This document shows, one piece after another, positions 10,326 through 21,079 of a DNA stretch of 64,000 nt. Made by a program: the position numbers and the translations under genes. Under the pieces are notes generated by a model. It worked only from the letters and a program-made list of their open reading frames with translations. It made no database searches and was not told the origin of the DNA. Numbering within the stretch: the stretch's first letter is position 1; each line of letters starts with the position of its first letter. This DNA is from Rhodoferax ferrireducens T118 (GTDB taxonomy: Bacteria > Pseudomonadota > Gammaproteobacteria > Burkholderiales > Burkholderiaceae_C), in contig NC_007908.1 in assembly GCF_000013605.1 (NCBI RefSeq), positions 1,364,001 through 1,428,000 on the forward strand. The letters run 5' to 3'.

Positions 10326-11585
10326 CTAACGCTCTTTGCGCAAGAAGAAGTGCTGGATGGCGGCGCTGGCCCGCTCACGCGCGGCGGTGTCGCTGGCTCG
10401 CAACTCCGTCATGGCGCCGTGCAGCATTTTTTGCGTCAAGCCCTTGGAGAGCGCTTCGAGCACGGCCTCGACATCCTCGCCTTTGGCCAGCAGCTTGCGC
10501 GCGCGTGCCAGTTCTGCCGCACGCCATTCGTCGGCCTGGGCATTGAGTTGCTGGATCAAAGGTACCGAGCCGCGCTGATCGACCCAGTGCATGAAACTCA
10601 GCACCCCGGCGTCCACAATCGCCTCGGCCTGCGCCACGGCGGCTTGACGGCTGGCCTGCGCGGTCTGCACCACGCTGGCCAGGTCGTCCACGGTGTACAG
10701 GTACACGTCTTCGAGCGCCTTGACTTCGATCTCGATGTCGCGCGGCACCGCCAGGTCAACCATGAACATGGGGCGGCGTTTGCGCCGCTTCAAAGCCCGC
10801 TCCACCGCGCCCAGGCCGATGATCGGCAGCGTGCTGGCGGTGCAGCTCACTACCGCGTCAAATTCATGCAAGCGATCGGGCAAGTCCGCCAGGCGCATGA
10901 CCTCCGCTCCAAAGCGGCTGGCCAGTTTCTCGCCGTTCTCCAGCGAGCGGTTGGCAATGGCGATGGCTTTGGGGCTTTTGGCCGCAAAGTGGGTCGCGCA
11001 CAGTTCAATCATCTCGCCTGCGCCGACAAACAGAATTTTCACCTGGCCCAGGTCTTCAAACAGTTGCCCGGCCAGGCGCACGGCGGCGGCGGCCATGCTG
11101 ATGGAGTGGGCGCCGATCTCGGTCGAGCTGCGCACCTCTTTGGCGACGGCAAAGGAGCGCTGGAACAGTTGGCTCAGGGTGTTGCCCAGCGCACCGGCGG
11201 CTTCGGCCGCGCGCACCGCGTTTTTGATTTGACCCAGAATCTGGGTTTCGCCCAGCACCATGGAGTCGAGCCCGCTGGCGACCCGAAAGGCGTGGCGCGC
11301 GGCCAGATCGTCTTGCAGGGTGTAGGAGTGGGTGCGCAGCAGGCTTGAAGAGACGCCACCGGTCTGGGCCAGCCAGTCCAGCGTGTGCTCCAGCTCGGGC
11401 TTTTCACCGGCGCAATAAATCTCGGTCCGGTTGCAGGTGGAAATCAAGGCCGCCTCCGGCTGGCGAGACAGTGAGCCGCGCAAGGCCCGCAAGGTGGGCT
11501 CGACCTGATCGAGGGCGAACGCGAAGCGACCGCGCAGATCAAGCGGCGCGGTCGTGTGATTGATGCCCAAAGTCCAGACTGCCAT
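10326..11585 (-). CDS. hemA: Glutamyl-tRNA reductase
   Basis: Catalyses NADPH-dependent reduction of glutamyl-tRNA to glutamate-1-semialdehyde, the first step of C5-pathway tetrapyrrole synthesis. The 419-residue protein shows the catalytic cysteine in [12 protein letters not shown] (Cys near 51), the substrate loop [18 protein letters not shown], the NADPH-binding segment [12 protein letters not shown] and the C-terminal dimerisation helices. Length is standard. The start is the ATG complementary to 11583-11585, with a -10-like TATAAT only 7-12 bases upstream. It heads the hemA-prfA-prmC group. Confidence 0.97.
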   Translation of the reverse strand: MAVWTLGINHTTAPLDLRGRFAFALDQVEPTLRALRGSLSRQPEAALISTCNRTEIYCAGEKPELEHTLDWLAQTGGVSSSLLRTHSYTLQDDLAARHAFRVASGLDSMVLGETQILGQIKNAVRAAEAAGALGNTLSQLFQRSFAVAKEVRSSTEIGAHSISMAAAAVRLAGQLFEDLGQVKILFVGAGEMIELCATHFAAKSPKAIAIANRSLENGEKLASRFGAEVMRLADLPDRLHEFDAVVSCTASTLPIIGLGAVERALKRRKRRPMFMVDLAVPRDIEIEVKALEDVYLYTVDDLASVVQTAQASRQAAVAQAEAIVDAGVLSFMHWVDQRGSVPLIQQLNAQADEWRAAELARARKLLAKGEDVEAVLEALSKGLTQKMLHGAMTELRASDTAARERASAAIQHFFLRKER

Positions 11586-11591
11586 ACGGGG

Positions 11592-11597
11592 ATTATA
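11592..11597 (-). promoter_or_regulatory. -10-like TATAAT just upstream of hemA
   Basis: On the minus strand a perfect TATAAT ends 7 bases before the hemA ATG. If used, transcription would begin at or very near the start codon. The -35 side is weak (TTTGCG at a 15-base spacing), so this is a candidate only. Confidence 0.3.
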
Positions 11598-11656
11598 AAA
11601 TCATCGCGCGTCCGCAAAGGCCCGAACTTTTTTTCATTTTCCTGGACCCGTTATTG

Positions 11657-11935
11657 ATGGACCCGCTTGCCCTTCTGAATCACTTGTCGAATTTCATGGC
11701 CCCGGCCTTGTGGCTGGCCGTGCTGATGACACTGGCTGCGCGTTTTTTTATGAAGAAAAGACCGCAAGCCCTCTCCCTGTATGCGCAAGTAGCTATTAAT
11801 TTTATAGTGTCGGCGGCCGTGCTGGCGCTTGGTTTGTGGTTATGGGGTGATGACGGCAAGATGGCCACCTACAGCGCGATGGCGTTGTTTTGCGCCAGCA
11901 GCCAGTGGCTGATGCGCCGCGCTTGGCAGCCTTAG
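11657..11935 (+). CDS. Small membrane protein of unknown function
   Basis: A 92-residue protein with three predicted hydrophobic helices (about residues 14-32, 42-63 and 69-85) and short basic loops (FFMKKRP; MRRAWQP). I do not recognise a named family. The ATG at 11657 is preferred over the in-frame TTG just before it. It is divergent from hemA and converges with ugpQ. Its second helix (YAQVAINFIVSAA) is encoded by sequence matching the palindromic core of the interspersed repeat, which may mean a repeat was captured into the gene. Codon use looks normal, so I think it is expressed. Confidence 0.65.
   Translation: MDPLALLNHLSNFMAPALWLAVLMTLAARFFMKKRPQALSLYAQVAINFIVSAAVLALGLWLWGDDGKMATYSAMALFCASSQWLMRRAWQP
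11780..11812 (-). repeat. Possible partial copy of the interspersed repeat inside a CDS
   Basis: ATGCGCAAGTAGCTATTAATTT matches, on the opposite strand, the palindromic A/T core and TAGCTnCTnGCGC segment of the repeat. The GGGGGCTAGAGGC end is absent. It lies in frame inside the small membrane protein. Confidence 0.45.
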
Positions 11936-11951
11936 TTGCCGTTTAAGTTGC

Positions 11952-12737
11952 TCAGGGCTGGCGCGCCGGGGCGAACAAGTCGACCCGGTCGGTGATCAGG
12001 CCGTCAGTCCCCAAGTCGATCAGGCGCTGCGCCTGTGAGGGGTCGTTCACGGTGTAACTCAGGGTGCGCAGTCCTGCGCTGCGGGCTTGAGCCACGGTGG
12101 AGGTGTCCCACAGCACCTGGTCGCAGACGATGGCCACGCAGTCCAGCGACAAGGCGGTCTCCAGCCAGCCGCTCCACAGCGCGTCGAGCAGCAGCGCGCG
12201 CGGCAGCTGCGGCTGGGCGTGGCGGGCCGCTGCCAGTGCGGGCGGGGCGAAAGAGCTCAGCAGCGGTGGCACGGTGGCGTGAGCCCAGAGACGGGCGGCA
12301 TGGTCTGCCACGGCTGCGCCGGTCTGGTGTTCGAGTCCCGGCGTGGGCTTGATTTCGATGTTCAGAAAATAGCCGTTGGCCAGGCAAAAACGGGCAATAT
12401 TCTCAAAACTGGCGAGCGGCTCGCCGGCAAAAGCACGCGAATGCCAGCTGCCTGCGTCCAGCTGAGCCAAGGTGCTCCAGGGGTGATCGCCGCCGACGGC
12501 GCCAAGTCCTGCTCCCAACTGCTCACGCGCACTGGTGGTGCGCACCAAGGTGTCGTCGTGCAGCAGGAACGGCACGCCATCGAGACTCAGCTTGACGTCG
12601 CACTCAAACATGCGGTAACCGTGGCTGGCCCCGGTACGAAACGCGGCCAGCGTGTTTTCGGGCGCCAGTTTGCCGGCGCCCCGGTGCGCGATCCAGCGCG
12701 GGTAGGGCCAGGGGGGGCGTGTGTCTTGTGTTGTCAT
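11952..12737 (-). CDS. ugpQ: Glycerophosphodiester phosphodiesterase
   Basis: Hydrolyses glycerophosphodiesters to glycerol-3-phosphate and an alcohol. The 261-residue protein is a GDPD TIM barrel: AHRGAGKLAPENTLAAF contains the catalytic His-Arg and the Glu, and ECDVKLSLDGVPFLLHDDTL holds the metal ligands and the second catalytic His. There is no signal peptide, so it acts on substrate after import. It is the last gene of the ugpBAECQ operon, 11 bases downstream of ugpC. The final residues (DRVDLFAPARQP) are the normal end of the barrel. Confidence 0.94.
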   Translation of the reverse strand: MTTQDTRPPWPYPRWIAHRGAGKLAPENTLAAFRTGASHGYRMFECDVKLSLDGVPFLLHDDTLVRTTSAREQLGAGLGAVGGDHPWSTLAQLDAGSWHSRAFAGEPLASFENIARFCLANGYFLNIEIKPTPGLEHQTGAAVADHAARLWAHATVPPLLSSFAPPALAAARHAQPQLPRALLLDALWSGWLETALSLDCVAIVCDQVLWDTSTVAQARSAGLRTLSYTVNDPSQAQRLIDLGTDGLITDRVDLFAPARQP

Positions 12738-12748
12738 GGCGGGCGCGT

Positions 12749-13786
12749 TCAGGGATGGGCGCCGGCGGACTCCCGGCGTTTGCCGGTGCTGGCGTCAAAC
12801 CAGTGCAGCTTGCCGGCGCGCGGGGTGACGTGCAGGGTGCTACCCAGGGTCGGCACGGCGTGTGATTCTTCGTTGCGGATAATGACCAACTCGTCGCCGG
12901 CGCCATGCGCCCAGCGTCCATAGACCAGCCGTTCGGCGCCCAGCATTTCGACCGCTTCCACCTGCAGCGCCCAGCCGCTGGATGCGATGTCGAGATGCTC
13001 GGGACGCACGCCGGTGATGGTGTTGGCGCTGGCGCCGGGGGCGTTTTTGAGCAGGTTCATCGGCGGCGAGCCCATGAAGCCCGCGACAAAGGTGCTGGCC
13101 GGGCGGGTGTAGACCTCTTCGGGGGTGCCAAACTGTTCCATGACACCCGCGTTCATGACGATCATGCGCTGCGCCAGGGTCATGGCCTCCACCTGGTCGT
13201 GCGTCACAAACAGCGAGGTGATGCCCAGTTCGCGGTGCAGTTTCTGGATTTCAAGCCGGGTTTGGGCGCGCAGCTTGGCGTCCAGATTGGAGAGGGGTTC
13301 GTCAAACAAAAAAACCTGCGGCTGGCGCACGATGGCGCGGCCCATGGCCACCCGCTGGCGCTGGCCACCTGAGAGCTCGCGCGGCTTGCGTTGCAAAAAC
13401 GGGCCGATCTCAAGGATTTTGGCGGCCTTGTCCACCCGTGTCTTGATCTCGTCGACTGGCACTTTCGCGATCTTGAGCCCGTAAGCCATGTTGTCGAACA
13501 CGCTCATGTGCGGGTACAGGGCGTAGTTCTGGAACACCATGGCAATGTCACGCTCGGAGGGCTCCAATTTGTTGACGACCCGGTTGCCAATGGAAATGTC
13601 GCCGCTGGTGATTTCTTCCAGTCCCGCCACCATGCGCAACAGGGTCGATTTGCCGCAACCGGAGGGGCCGACGATGACGACGAACTCGCCGTCAAGAATC
13701 CCGGCGCTGATGCCATGGATGACCGGGGTGGCGGTTTTGCCGTGCCCATAGCGTTTGGTGACGTTTTTTAATGTGATTGAAGCCAT
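12749..13786 (-). CDS. ugpC: Glycerol-3-phosphate ABC transporter ATPase
   Basis: Energises the UgpBAEC importer. An upstream frame is open, but the true start is the ATG at 13786 ([17 protein letters not shown]), giving 345 residues. Walker A is GPSGCGKST, the signature is [15 protein letters not shown], Walker B is [16 protein letters not shown] and the switch is [11 protein letters not shown]-terminal TOBE-type regulatory domain runs from about residue 235 ([15 protein letters not shown]). This is the MalK/UgpC subgroup. The gap to ugpE upstream holds a short repeat that ends 6 bases before this start codon. Confidence 0.95.
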   Translation of the reverse strand: MASITLKNVTKRYGHGKTATPVIHGISAGILDGEFVVIVGPSGCGKSTLLRMVAGLEEITSGDISIGNRVVNKLEPSERDIAMVFQNYALYPHMSVFDNMAYGLKIAKVPVDEIKTRVDKAAKILEIGPFLQRKPRELSGGQRQRVAMGRAIVRQPQVFLFDEPLSNLDAKLRAQTRLEIQKLHRELGITSLFVTHDQVEAMTLAQRMIVMNAGVMEQFGTPEEVYTRPASTFVAGFMGSPPMNLLKNAPGASANTITGVRPEHLDIASSGWALQVEAVEMLGAERLVYGRWAHGAGDELVIIRNEESHAVPTLGSTLHVTPRAGKLHWFDASTGKRRESAGAHP

Positions 13787-13792
13787 AGTTTT

Positions 13793-13849
13793 AATCAGTT
13801 GTGGCGACAGAGCAAATTTGCTGCGCAAATCTTGGCCTGTCCCGCAAGC
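13793..13849. repeat. Short repeat, second family, copy A (upstream of ugpC)
   Basis: AATCAGTTGTG, then ACAGAGC, TTTGCTGC and TGTCCCGCAA appear in this order and spacing here and again at 38146-38200. In both places the element lies about 6-10 bases upstream of the ATG of a minus-strand gene. Here it fills the ugpE-ugpC gap. Confidence 0.7.
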
Positions 13850-13853
13850 ACGT

Positions 13854-14705
13854 TTATTTTTCTGTATCCACCAGCCCTTTGACAAACCATTTCTGCATCA
13901 GCATCACCACCAGGGCAGGTGGAATCATGGCCAGCACGGCGGTGGCCATGACGATGTTCCATTGCATCTCGGAGTCGCCACCGGAGATCATGCGTTTGAT
14001 GCCGATCACCACCGGGTACATGTCCTCGCTGGTGGTGACGAGCAGCGGCCACAGGTACTGATTCCAGCCGTAAATGAACTGGATGACAAACAGCGCTGCA
14101 ATGCTGGTGGCTGACAGCGGCACCAGCACGTCCTTGAAAAACCGCATCGGCCCGGCGCCGTCCATGCGCGCGGCTTCCACCAGTTCTTCCGGGACGGTCA
14201 GGAAAAACTGCCGGAACAAAAAGGTGGCGGTGGCCGAGGCGATCAGCGGAATCGTCAGGCCCGCATAGCTGTTGAGCATGCCAAGGTCCGACACCACTTT
14301 GTACGTTGGGCCAATGCGTACCTCTACCGGCAGCATCAGCGTGATGAAGATGGCCCAGAAGAAAAACATGCGGCCGGGAAAGCGAAAGTACACGATGGCA
14401 AAGGCTGACAGCAGCGAGATGGCGATCTTGCCAATGGCGATGATCAACGCGGAGATCAGGCTTACCACCATCATCTGCCCGACCGGCGCTTTGGAGCCCG
14501 AACCGCCGCCTGTGCCGTTCCACGCGGCGGTGTAGTTTTCAATCAGATGCCCGCCCGGCAGCAGCGGCATGGGGGTTTGCACAATGGCCTGCGAAGTCTG
14601 TGTAGAGGCGACAAACGTCAGGTAGAGCGGAAACGCCACTACCAGCACACCCAGAATCAGCACGGCGTGTGACAGCATGGTCAGGAAAGGGCGGCGCTCA
14701 ACCAT
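13854..14705 (-). CDS. ugpE: Glycerol-3-phosphate ABC transporter permease UgpE
   Basis: Inner-membrane permease of the Ugp importer. The 283-residue protein begins [31 protein letters not shown] and has six predicted transmembrane helices. The cytoplasmic EAA loop that contacts UgpC is [25 protein letters not shown]. The [13 protein letters not shown] and [13 protein letters not shown] segments are typical of UgpE/MalG. It follows ugpA by 15 bases in the same operon. The stop lies close to the repeat that precedes ugpC. Confidence 0.95.
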   Translation of the reverse strand: MVERRPFLTMLSHAVLILGVLVVAFPLYLTFVASTQTSQAIVQTPMPLLPGGHLIENYTAAWNGTGGGSGSKAPVGQMMVVSLISALIIAIGKIAISLLSAFAIVYFRFPGRMFFFWAIFITLMLPVEVRIGPTYKVVSDLGMLNSYAGLTIPLIASATATFLFRQFFLTVPEELVEAARMDGAGPMRFFKDVLVPLSATSIAALFVIQFIYGWNQYLWPLLVTTSEDMYPVVIGIKRMISGGDSEMQWNIVMATAVLAMIPPALVVMLMQKWFVKGLVDTEK

Positions 14706-14720
14706 GCAGAGTGACCTTCA

Positions 14721-15602
14721 TCAGTAATTTACTTTCTTCTCGACAAAACGGAACTGCACCACGGTCAGCGCCACCACAATCACCATCAGCACCACCGACT
14801 GCGCGGCCGAGCCGCCCATGTCCATGGCCTTGAAGCCGTCAAAGTAGACCTTGTAAACCAGAATGGCGGTGTCTTTGCCGGGGCCGCCTTGCGTGGCGGC
14901 ATCGATGATGGCAAAGGTGTCGAAAAACGCATAGACCATGTTGATGACCAGCAGAAAAAACGTGGTCGGTGAGAGCAGCGGGAACACCATCGTCCAGAAG
15001 CGTCGCCAGGGGCGCGCGCCGTCAATGGCGGCCGCTTCAATCAATGATTTGGGAATGCTTTGCAAGCCCGCCAAAAAGAACAAAAAGTTGTAGGAGATCT
15101 GCTTCCACACCGACGCCATCACGACCAGCGTCATGGCGTGCGTTCCGTTGAGCAAATGATTCCAGTCGACGCCGAGCGCGCGCAGCCAGTAAGAGACCAC
15201 GCCCACGCTGGGCGCAAACATGAACAGCCACAACACCCCGGCAACGGCAGGCGCCACTGCGTAGGGCCAGATCAGCAGGGTTTTATACGCCAGCGCACCT
15301 TTGACGATGCGGTCCGCAAAAACTGCCAGCAGCAAGGACACACTGATGCCCAACACGGCCACCAGGGTTGAAAAAATGGCCGTGGTATAGAACGATGCCA
15401 GGTAGGTGTCGTCGTTCCACAGGTTGCGGAAATTGTCCAGCCCGACCCAGTCGACCGAAGTGCCAAAGGCATCCGACTGCTGCACCGACTGCAGCAGGGC
15501 CTGGGCGGCTGGCCAGAAGAAAAATAGCGCAATCACGGCCACCTGGGGTGCCATCAGCACCCAGGGCAGCCATGCTGACCGGAAAAAAACGCGCTTTTCC
15601 AC
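14721..15602 (-). CDS. ugpA: Glycerol-3-phosphate ABC transporter permease UgpA
   Basis: Partner permease of UgpE. The 293-residue protein has six predicted helices; it opens [32 protein letters not shown], and the EAA-type loop is [21 protein letters not shown]. The [15 protein letters not shown] segment is characteristic of UgpA/MalF-family proteins that bind sugar phosphates. It lies 10 bases downstream of ugpB. Confidence 0.95.
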   Translation of the reverse strand: MEKRVFFRSAWLPWVLMAPQVAVIALFFFWPAAQALLQSVQQSDAFGTSVDWVGLDNFRNLWNDDTYLASFYTTAIFSTLVAVLGISVSLLLAVFADRIVKGALAYKTLLIWPYAVAPAVAGVLWLFMFAPSVGVVSYWLRALGVDWNHLLNGTHAMTLVVMASVWKQISYNFLFFLAGLQSIPKSLIEAAAIDGARPWRRFWTMVFPLLSPTTFFLLVINMVYAFFDTFAIIDAATQGGPGKDTAILVYKVYFDGFKAMDMGGSAAQSVVLMVIVVALTVVQFRFVEKKVNY

Positions 15603-15612
15603 TTTCTAGCGC

Positions 15613-16920
15613 TTAGCCATTTTTGTTGGCTTTCTCAAACCGCTCCAGCAGCTCATTGCCGCGCTTGACAATGGCGTCCAAGGCCTCTTTGGCCGATTTC
15701 TTGCCGCCCCAGACCTGTTCCAGTTCTTCGTCCTCGATGGTGCGGATCTGCACATAGTTGCCCAGGCGGATGCCGCGCGACTTGTCTGTCACCTTGCGGA
15801 TCATCTGATTGACCGCCACATCGGTGCCCGGATTTTCCTTGTAGAAACCGGATTTTTCAGTCAACTGAAATGCTGCGGTGGTGATGGGCAGGTAGCCGGT
15901 GCGCTTGTGGCTGGCGGACTGCACTTCGGGGCTTGAGACATAGGTAAAGAACTCGGCCACGCCCTTGTATTCATCGGCTTTCTTGCCCGCCATGACCCAC
16001 AAACTGGCACCGCCAATGACGGTGTTTTGCGGTGCGCCGGGCACATCCGGGTAGTAGGGCAAGGGGGCCAGGCCATAGGCAAACTTGGCGTTTTTCTTCA
16101 CATTGCCGTAAAAGCCGCTGGAGGTGGTGATCATGGCGCACTCGCCCGAGACAAAGGTGGCTTCGGGCACGTTGGCGCGGCCTTTGTAGACAAACAGGCC
16201 CTGCTTGGCCATGTTGGCCAGGTTGCCAATGTGACGCACATGCAGATCCGAGTTGACCTTCATGCGGGCATCCATGCCGGCCAGACCGTTGGCCTTGGTG
16301 GCAAATTCAACGTTGTGCCAGGCGGAAAAACTCTCCAACTGGGTCCAGCCTTGCCAGGCCACCGTCAGTGGGCACTTGTGGCCGTTGGCCTTGAGCTTGG
16401 CGGCGGCCAGCGCCACTTCGGGCCAACTGCTGGGGGCTTTTTCAGGATCCAGCCCGGCGGCTTTGAAGGCATCCTTGTTGTAATAGAAGACCGTGGTGGA
16501 GCTGTTGAAGGGAAAGCTCAGCATCTCGCCGCTGGGTGCGGTGTAGTAACCGGCCACGGCCGAGATATAGGCTTTGGGGTCAAACTTCTGCCCCGCATCC
16601 TTCATGATCTTGCCGACTGGCACGATGGCGTTCTTGCTCGCCATCATGGTGGCGGTGCCCACTTCAAACACCTGCAAAATGTGCGGCGCATTGCCGGCGC
16701 GGAACGCTGCCACGGCCGATGTCATGGATTCGTCGTAAGTGCCTTTGTAGGTGGGCACAATTTTGTAGTTGCTCTGGCTGGCGTTAAAACCTTTGGCCAG
16801 GTCGTTGACCCATTCGCCGTTCACCGCAGTCATCGAGTGCCACCACTGGACCTCGGTCACAGCCTGGGCCGAAAGGGCACACGACGCTGCCAGAGCGACA
16901 GCAGCAAGTTTCAATTTCAT
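15613..16920 (-). CDS. ugpB: sn-Glycerol-3-phosphate-binding protein
   Basis: Periplasmic binding protein that delivers glycerol-3-phosphate or glycerophosphodiesters to UgpAE. The start at 16920 (MKLKLAAVALAASCALSAQA) gives a clean signal peptide and about 435 residues; an in-frame ATG 36 bases upstream would place extra residues before it. Mature sequence begins VTEVQWWHSM, with FNSSTTVFYYNKDAFKAAGLDP and the substrate-site GECAMITTSSGFYG segment typical of UgpB. It is the first gene of ugpBAECQ. The 232-base region upstream, shared with a divergent gene, holds the operon promoter; a TTGACA occurs at 16985-16990 on the minus strand but I cannot find a convincing -10 or PhoB box. Confidence 0.94.
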   Translation of the reverse strand: MKLKLAAVALAASCALSAQAVTEVQWWHSMTAVNGEWVNDLAKGFNASQSNYKIVPTYKGTYDESMTSAVAAFRAGNAPHILQVFEVGTATMMASKNAIVPVGKIMKDAGQKFDPKAYISAVAGYYTAPSGEMLSFPFNSSTTVFYYNKDAFKAAGLDPEKAPSSWPEVALAAAKLKANGHKCPLTVAWQGWTQLESFSAWHNVEFATKANGLAGMDARMKVNSDLHVRHIGNLANMAKQGLFVYKGRANVPEATFVSGECAMITTSSGFYGNVKKNAKFAYGLAPLPYYPDVPGAPQNTVIGGASLWVMAGKKADEYKGVAEFFTYVSSPEVQSASHKRTGYLPITTAAFQLTEKSGFYKENPGTDVAVNQMIRKVTDKSRGIRLGNYVQIRTIEDEELEQVWGGKKSAKEALDAIVKRGNELLERFEKANKNG

Positions 16921-17152
16921 GCGATCTCCTAGAGTTAGGGGCCTGAGCATAGTCAAGAAATATGACCAATTTGCGGCAGAAAGATGTCAATCTGCCAAAA
17001 GCTTGATTAAACCCATGTTTTTGACGCGTGGTCATCAGGGTTTCCATCAACCCAGTAGGGCAATGCTGCGCTGCGGTAACATCGTCAACCCAGCCCGGAC
17101 ACGATCTAATTAGCGCCGCCATGCTCCGTAACGGCTGCAATCACACAACCCG

Positions 17153-20100
17153 ATGAACGCTCCCACTCAGCTTAAGTCCTTGTTGCCCGCTGGCGCCGTC
17201 GCGCCACATGGGCATGAACGCATTCGCGAAATTCCGTACAACTACACCTCGTTTTCTGATCGCGAAATCGTTATTCGCCTCTTGGGGGCGTCGGCCTGGG
17301 ACTGGCTCAACCGCCTGCGCGACGAGCGCCGCACCGGCCGTTCAGCCCGCATGTTGTACGAGGTTCTGGGTGATATCTGGGTGGTGCAGCGCAACCCCTA
17401 TTTGCAGGACGACCTGCTGGACAACCCGAAACGCCGGGTGCTGCTGGTCAACGCCCTGCACCATCGCCTTGATGAGGTGCAAAAGCGCCGCACGCCTGAG
17501 GCCGACCCCGAGCGCGATGGCCTGGTGGGCGAGCTGCTCAAGGCGGCGGGGCAGGCCGTGCAGTTGTTTGACGCGTCTTTTGTCGAAGCTGCCGCCTTGC
17601 GCCGCAAAACCCAGCGCGTGCTGCTGAAGTTGACCGCCAAAGACAACATCAAGTTTGATGGCCTCTCGCGTGTGAGCCACGTGACCGACGCCACCGATTG
17701 GCGCGTCGAATACCCGTTTGTGGTCCTGACGCCCGATACCGAGGCCGAGATGGCGGGCCTGGTCAAAGGCTGCATCGAACTGGGCTTGACCATCATCCCG
17801 CGGGGCGGCGGCACCGGTTACACCGGCGGCGCGATTCCCCTGACCTGGAAGAGCGTGGTGATCAACACCGAAAAGCTCGAAGCCATGACCGAAGTCGAGA
17901 TGGTCCAGCTCCCCGGTCTGGACCAGCCCGTGGCCACGGTGTGGACCGAAGCTGGTGTCGTGACCCAGCGCGTGTCGCAAGCGGCGGAGCGGGGCGGCTA
18001 CGTGTTTGCGGTCGATCCGACCTCGGCCGAAGCCTCCTGCATTGGCGGCAACATCGCCATGAACGCGGGCGGCAAAAAGGCCGTCTTGTGGGGCACGTCG
18101 CTGGACAACCTGGCGAGCTGGCGCATGGTGACGCCGCAGGCCGAGTGGCTGGAGGTGACGCGTATTGGCCACAACCTGGGCAAGATTCACGATGTGGCGG
18201 TGGCCAGCTTTGAGCTGCAGTACTTCAAGGCGGACGGCAAGACGCCGATCCGCACCGAGCGGCTCGACATTCCCGGCAGGACCTTCCGCAAGGAAGGCCT
18301 GGGCAAGGATGTGACCGACAAGTTTCTGAGCGGCCTGCCGGGCATTCAAAAAGAAGGCTGCGATGGCCTGATCACCAGTGCGCGCTGGGTCGTGCACCGT
18401 ATGCCGACACACACCCGCACCGTGTGCCTGGAGTTTTTTGGCAATGCCAAGGATGCCGTGCCCAGCATTGTCGAGATCAAGGATTTCATGTTTGCCGAGC
18501 AGAAACGCTCGGGCGTGGTGCTGGCTGGGCTGGAGCATCTGGATGACCGCTATTTGAAAGCGGTGGGCTATGCCACCAAGAGCAAGCGCGGCGCCGCTCT
18601 GAGTGGTGGCGGCGTACCCAAAATGGTGTTGTTTGGGGACATCGCCGGTGATGACGCCGATGCCGTGGCGCGGGTGACCAGCGAGGTGGTGCGCATTGCC
18701 AATTCACGTCATGGGGAAGGCTTTATTGCCATCAGCCCGGAAGCACGCAAAAAGTTCTGGCTCGATCGCAAGCGCACCGCCGCCATCAGCCGGCACACCA
18801 ACGCGTTCAAGATCAACGAAGACGTGGTGATTCCGTTGCCGCGCATGGCCGAGTACACCGACGGCATTGAGCGCATCAATATCGAGCTCAGCCTGGCCAA
18901 CAAGCTGGCGCTGTGTGACGCGCTGCAAGACTTTTTTGAGCAGGGTCATTTACCCTTGGGCAAGCAGGACGACGCCAACGAGATTGCGTCGGCCGAGTTG
19001 CTGGAAGACCGCGTGGCACAGGCGCTGAGCCTGATTGCCGAGGTGCGCACGCTGTGGCGCGGCTGGTTGGATGACGTGCAGGCCTTGTTCCCCCCCTTGC
19101 AGGATCACAGCCTGCGCGCCAGCTGGAAGACGCAGATTCGCGCGCCCCTGCAGCAGATCTTTTCCGGTGCGGCGTTCGAGCCGATCCTTCGCGAGTGCGT
19201 GGCGATTCACCAGCGCGTGCTCAAAGGCCGGGTCTGGATCGCGCTGCACATGCACGCCGGCGACGGCAATGTGCACACCAATATCCCGGTCAACAGCGAT
19301 GACTACGAGATGCTGCAGGCCGCGCACGGTGCGGTCAAACGCATCATGGCCTTGGCGCGCTCGCTCGACGGCGTGATCTCGGGCGAGCACGGCATTGGCA
19401 TCACCAAGCTCGAATTCTTGAGCGACGAAGAGTTGCAGCCGTTCACCGACTACAAGGCCCGCGTCGACCCCGAAGGGCGCTTCAACAAAGGTAAGTTGCT
19501 GCGAAATAATGAGCATACTAATGAGATAAGACGGGGGCTAGAGCCTGACTTGATGCATGCCGACTTGAGTAATGCCTACACCCCCAGCTTTGGCCTGATG
19601 GGGCACGAGTCGCTCATCATGCAGCAGTCAGACATTGGCGCCATCGCCGACAGCGTGAAAGACTGCCTGCGCTGCGGCAAGTGCAAGCCGGTGTGTTCCA
19701 CCCATGTGCCGCGCGCCAATTTGCTCTACAGCCCGCGCGACAAGATTTTGGCGACCTCGCTGCTGGTGGAAGCGTTTTTGTACGAAGAGCAGACGCGCCG
19801 CGGCATCTCGATCCGCCATTGGCAGGAGTTTGAAGATGTGGCTGACCATTGCACGGTGTGCCACAAATGCCTGTCGCCGTGCCCGGTGAACATCGACTTT
19901 GGCGACGTCACCATGAACATGCGCAACCTGTTGCGCAAGATGGGCAAGAAGACCTTCCGCCCGGCCGGTGCCGCCGCCATGTTCATGCTCAATGCCACCA
20001 ACCCCGAGACCATCAAGTTGGCGCGTGCGGTCATGACCAAGGTGGCCATCAAGGGGCAGCGCCTGGCGGCTGACCTGTTGCGCGGCCTGGCGCGCCCGCA

Positions 20101-21076
20101 GACCAAGGCGCCACCGGCCACGCTGGGGGCCGCGCCGCTGAAAGAGCAAATCATTCACTTCGTCAACAAGAAGCTGCCCGGCGGTTTGCCCAAAAAGACG
20201 GCACGGGCCTTGCTCGATATTGAAGACAAGGACTACGTTCCCATCATCCGCAACCCGCAGTCCACCACGGCCGAGACCGAGGCGGTGTTTTATTTTCCCG
20301 GTTGCGGCTCGGAGCGCCTGTTCAGCCAGGTCGGGCTGGCGACGCAGGCCATGCTGTGGCATGCCGGTGTCCAGACCGTGCTGCCACCGGGCTACCTGTG
20401 CTGCGGTTACCCGCAGCGTGGCGGCGGCGAGTTTGACAAGGCGGAGAAAATCATCACCGACAACCGGGTGCTGTTTCACCGGGTCGCCAACACCCTGAAT
20501 TACCTCGACATCAAAACCGTGGTGGTGAGCTGTGGCACCTGTTATGACCAGTTGCAGGACTACGAGTTCGACAAGATTTTCCCCGGCAGCCGCATCATCG
20601 ACATCCATGAATACCTGCTGGAAAAAGGCATCACGCTGGCCAATGCGGGCTCCTTCCTGTTTCATGACCCCTGCCACAGCCCGATGAAGCTGCAGGAACC
20701 TCTTAAAACCGTCAAGGCTTTGTTGGGTAACAACGTGATCCAGTCCGAGCGCTGCTGTGGCGAGTCGGGTACGCTGGCCCTGAACCGGCCCGACGTGTCC
20801 ACGCAAGTGCGCTTTCGCAAGGAAGAAGAGATTCTCAAAGGTGAAGCCCAGCTGCGCGCCAAGGGTTCCCTGGCGCCGGACGCCAACATCAAGATGCTGA
20901 CCTCGTGTCCGGCCTGCCTGCAGGGTTTGAGCCGATTCGGTGAGGACTTGAAAGGCGGCCTGCTGGAGGCGGACTACATCGTGGTCGAGATGGCGAACCA
21001 GATTCTGGGCGAGCAGTGGATGCCGGACTACGTCAGCAGAGCCAATGACGGCGGTATTGAACGGGTGCTGGTCTGA
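17153..21076 (+). CDS. DUF3683 / FAD-linked oxidase / Fe-S oxidoreductase
   Basis: A 1307-residue multidomain flavoprotein that probably oxidises a 2-hydroxy acid such as D-lactate or glycolate; substrate is inference. In order: an N-terminal DUF3683-type domain (to ~190), an FAD-binding PCMH domain with [17 protein letters not shown] (~215-235), the FAD-oxidase C-terminal domain with [15 protein letters not shown] and [15 protein letters not shown], a two-cluster ferredoxin-like domain ([11 protein letters not shown] near 840; [11 protein letters not shown] near 902), and two CCG domains (PGCGSER with [18 protein letters not shown] with CCGESG). The layout fuses GlcD-like and GlcF-like parts. 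The hinge before the Fe-S part (residues ~784-798) is encoded by an interspersed repeat. It begins the run leading to the HIT gene 3 bases after its stop. Confidence 0.9.
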   Translation: MNAPTQLKSLLPAGAVAPHGHERIREIPYNYTSFSDREIVIRLLGASAWDWLNRLRDERRTGRSARMLYEVLGDIWVVQRNPYLQDDLLDNPKRRVLLVNALHHRLDEVQKRRTPEADPERDGLVGELLKAAGQAVQLFDASFVEAAALRRKTQRVLLKLTAKDNIKFDGLSRVSHVTDATDWRVEYPFVVLTPDTEAEMAGLVKGCIELGLTIIPRGGGTGYTGGAIPLTWKSVVINTEKLEAMTEVEMVQLPGLDQPVATVWTEAGVVTQRVSQAAERGGYVFAVDPTSAEASCIGGNIAMNAGGKKAVLWGTSLDNLASWRMVTPQAEWLEVTRIGHNLGKIHDVAVASFELQYFKADGKTPIRTERLDIPGRTFRKEGLGKDVTDKFLSGLPGIQKEGCDGLITSARWVVHRMPTHTRTVCLEFFGNAKDAVPSIVEIKDFMFAEQKRSGVVLAGLEHLDDRYLKAVGYATKSKRGAALSGGGVPKMVLFGDIAGDDADAVARVTSEVVRIANSRHGEGFIAISPEARKKFWLDRKRTAAISRHTNAFKINEDVVIPLPRMAEYTDGIERINIELSLANKLALCDALQDFFEQGHLPLGKQDDANEIASAELLEDRVAQALSLIAEVRTLWRGWLDDVQALFPPLQDHSLRASWKTQIRAPLQQIFSGAAFEPILRECVAIHQRVLKGRVWIALHMHAGDGNVHTNIPVNSDDYEMLQAAHGAVKRIMALARSLDGVISGEHGIGITKLEFLSDEELQPFTDYKARVDPEGRFNKGKLLRNNEHTNEIRRGLEPDLMHADLSNAYTPSFGLMGHESLIMQQSDIGAIADSVKDCLRCGKCKPVCSTHVPRANLLYSPRDKILATSLLVEAFLYEEQTRRGISIRHWQEFEDVADHCTVCHKCLSPCPVNIDFGDVTMNMRNLLRKMGKKTFRPAGAAAMFMLNATNPETIKLARAVMTKVAIKGQRLAADLLRGLARPQTKAPPATLGAAPLKEQIIHFVNKKLPGGLPKKTARALLDIEDKDYVPIIRNPQSTTAETEAVFYFPGCGSERLFSQVGLATQAMLWHAGVQTVLPPGYLCCGYPQRGGGEFDKAEKIITDNRVLFHRVANTLNYLDIKTVVVSCGTCYDQLQDYEFDKIFPGSRIIDIHEYLLEKGITLANAGSFLFHDPCHSPMKLQEPLKTVKALLGNNVIQSERCCGESGTLALNRPDVSTQVRFRKEEEILKGEAQLRAKGSLAPDANIKMLTSCPACLQGLSRFGEDLKGGLLEADYIVVEMANQILGEQWMPDYVSRANDGGIERVLV
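19503..19545 (+). repeat. Interspersed ~50-bp repeat, copy 4 (inside the oxidoreductase gene)
   Basis: GAAATAATGAGCATACTAATG and then AGACGGGGGCTAGAGCCTGA correspond to the two blocks of the repeat. It is read in frame ([15 protein letters not shown]) at the junction between the FAD-oxidase C-terminal domain and the Fe-S domain, without a stop codon. Confidence 0.75.
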
Positions 21077-21079
21077 GGC

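Noticed and set aside
16921..17152. PhoB box in front of ugpB
   Set aside because: No pair of CTGTCAT-like direct repeats at 11-base spacing could be found by eye; only an isolated TTGACA on the minus strand and a GGCAGA/TCTGCC stem at 16975-16996.
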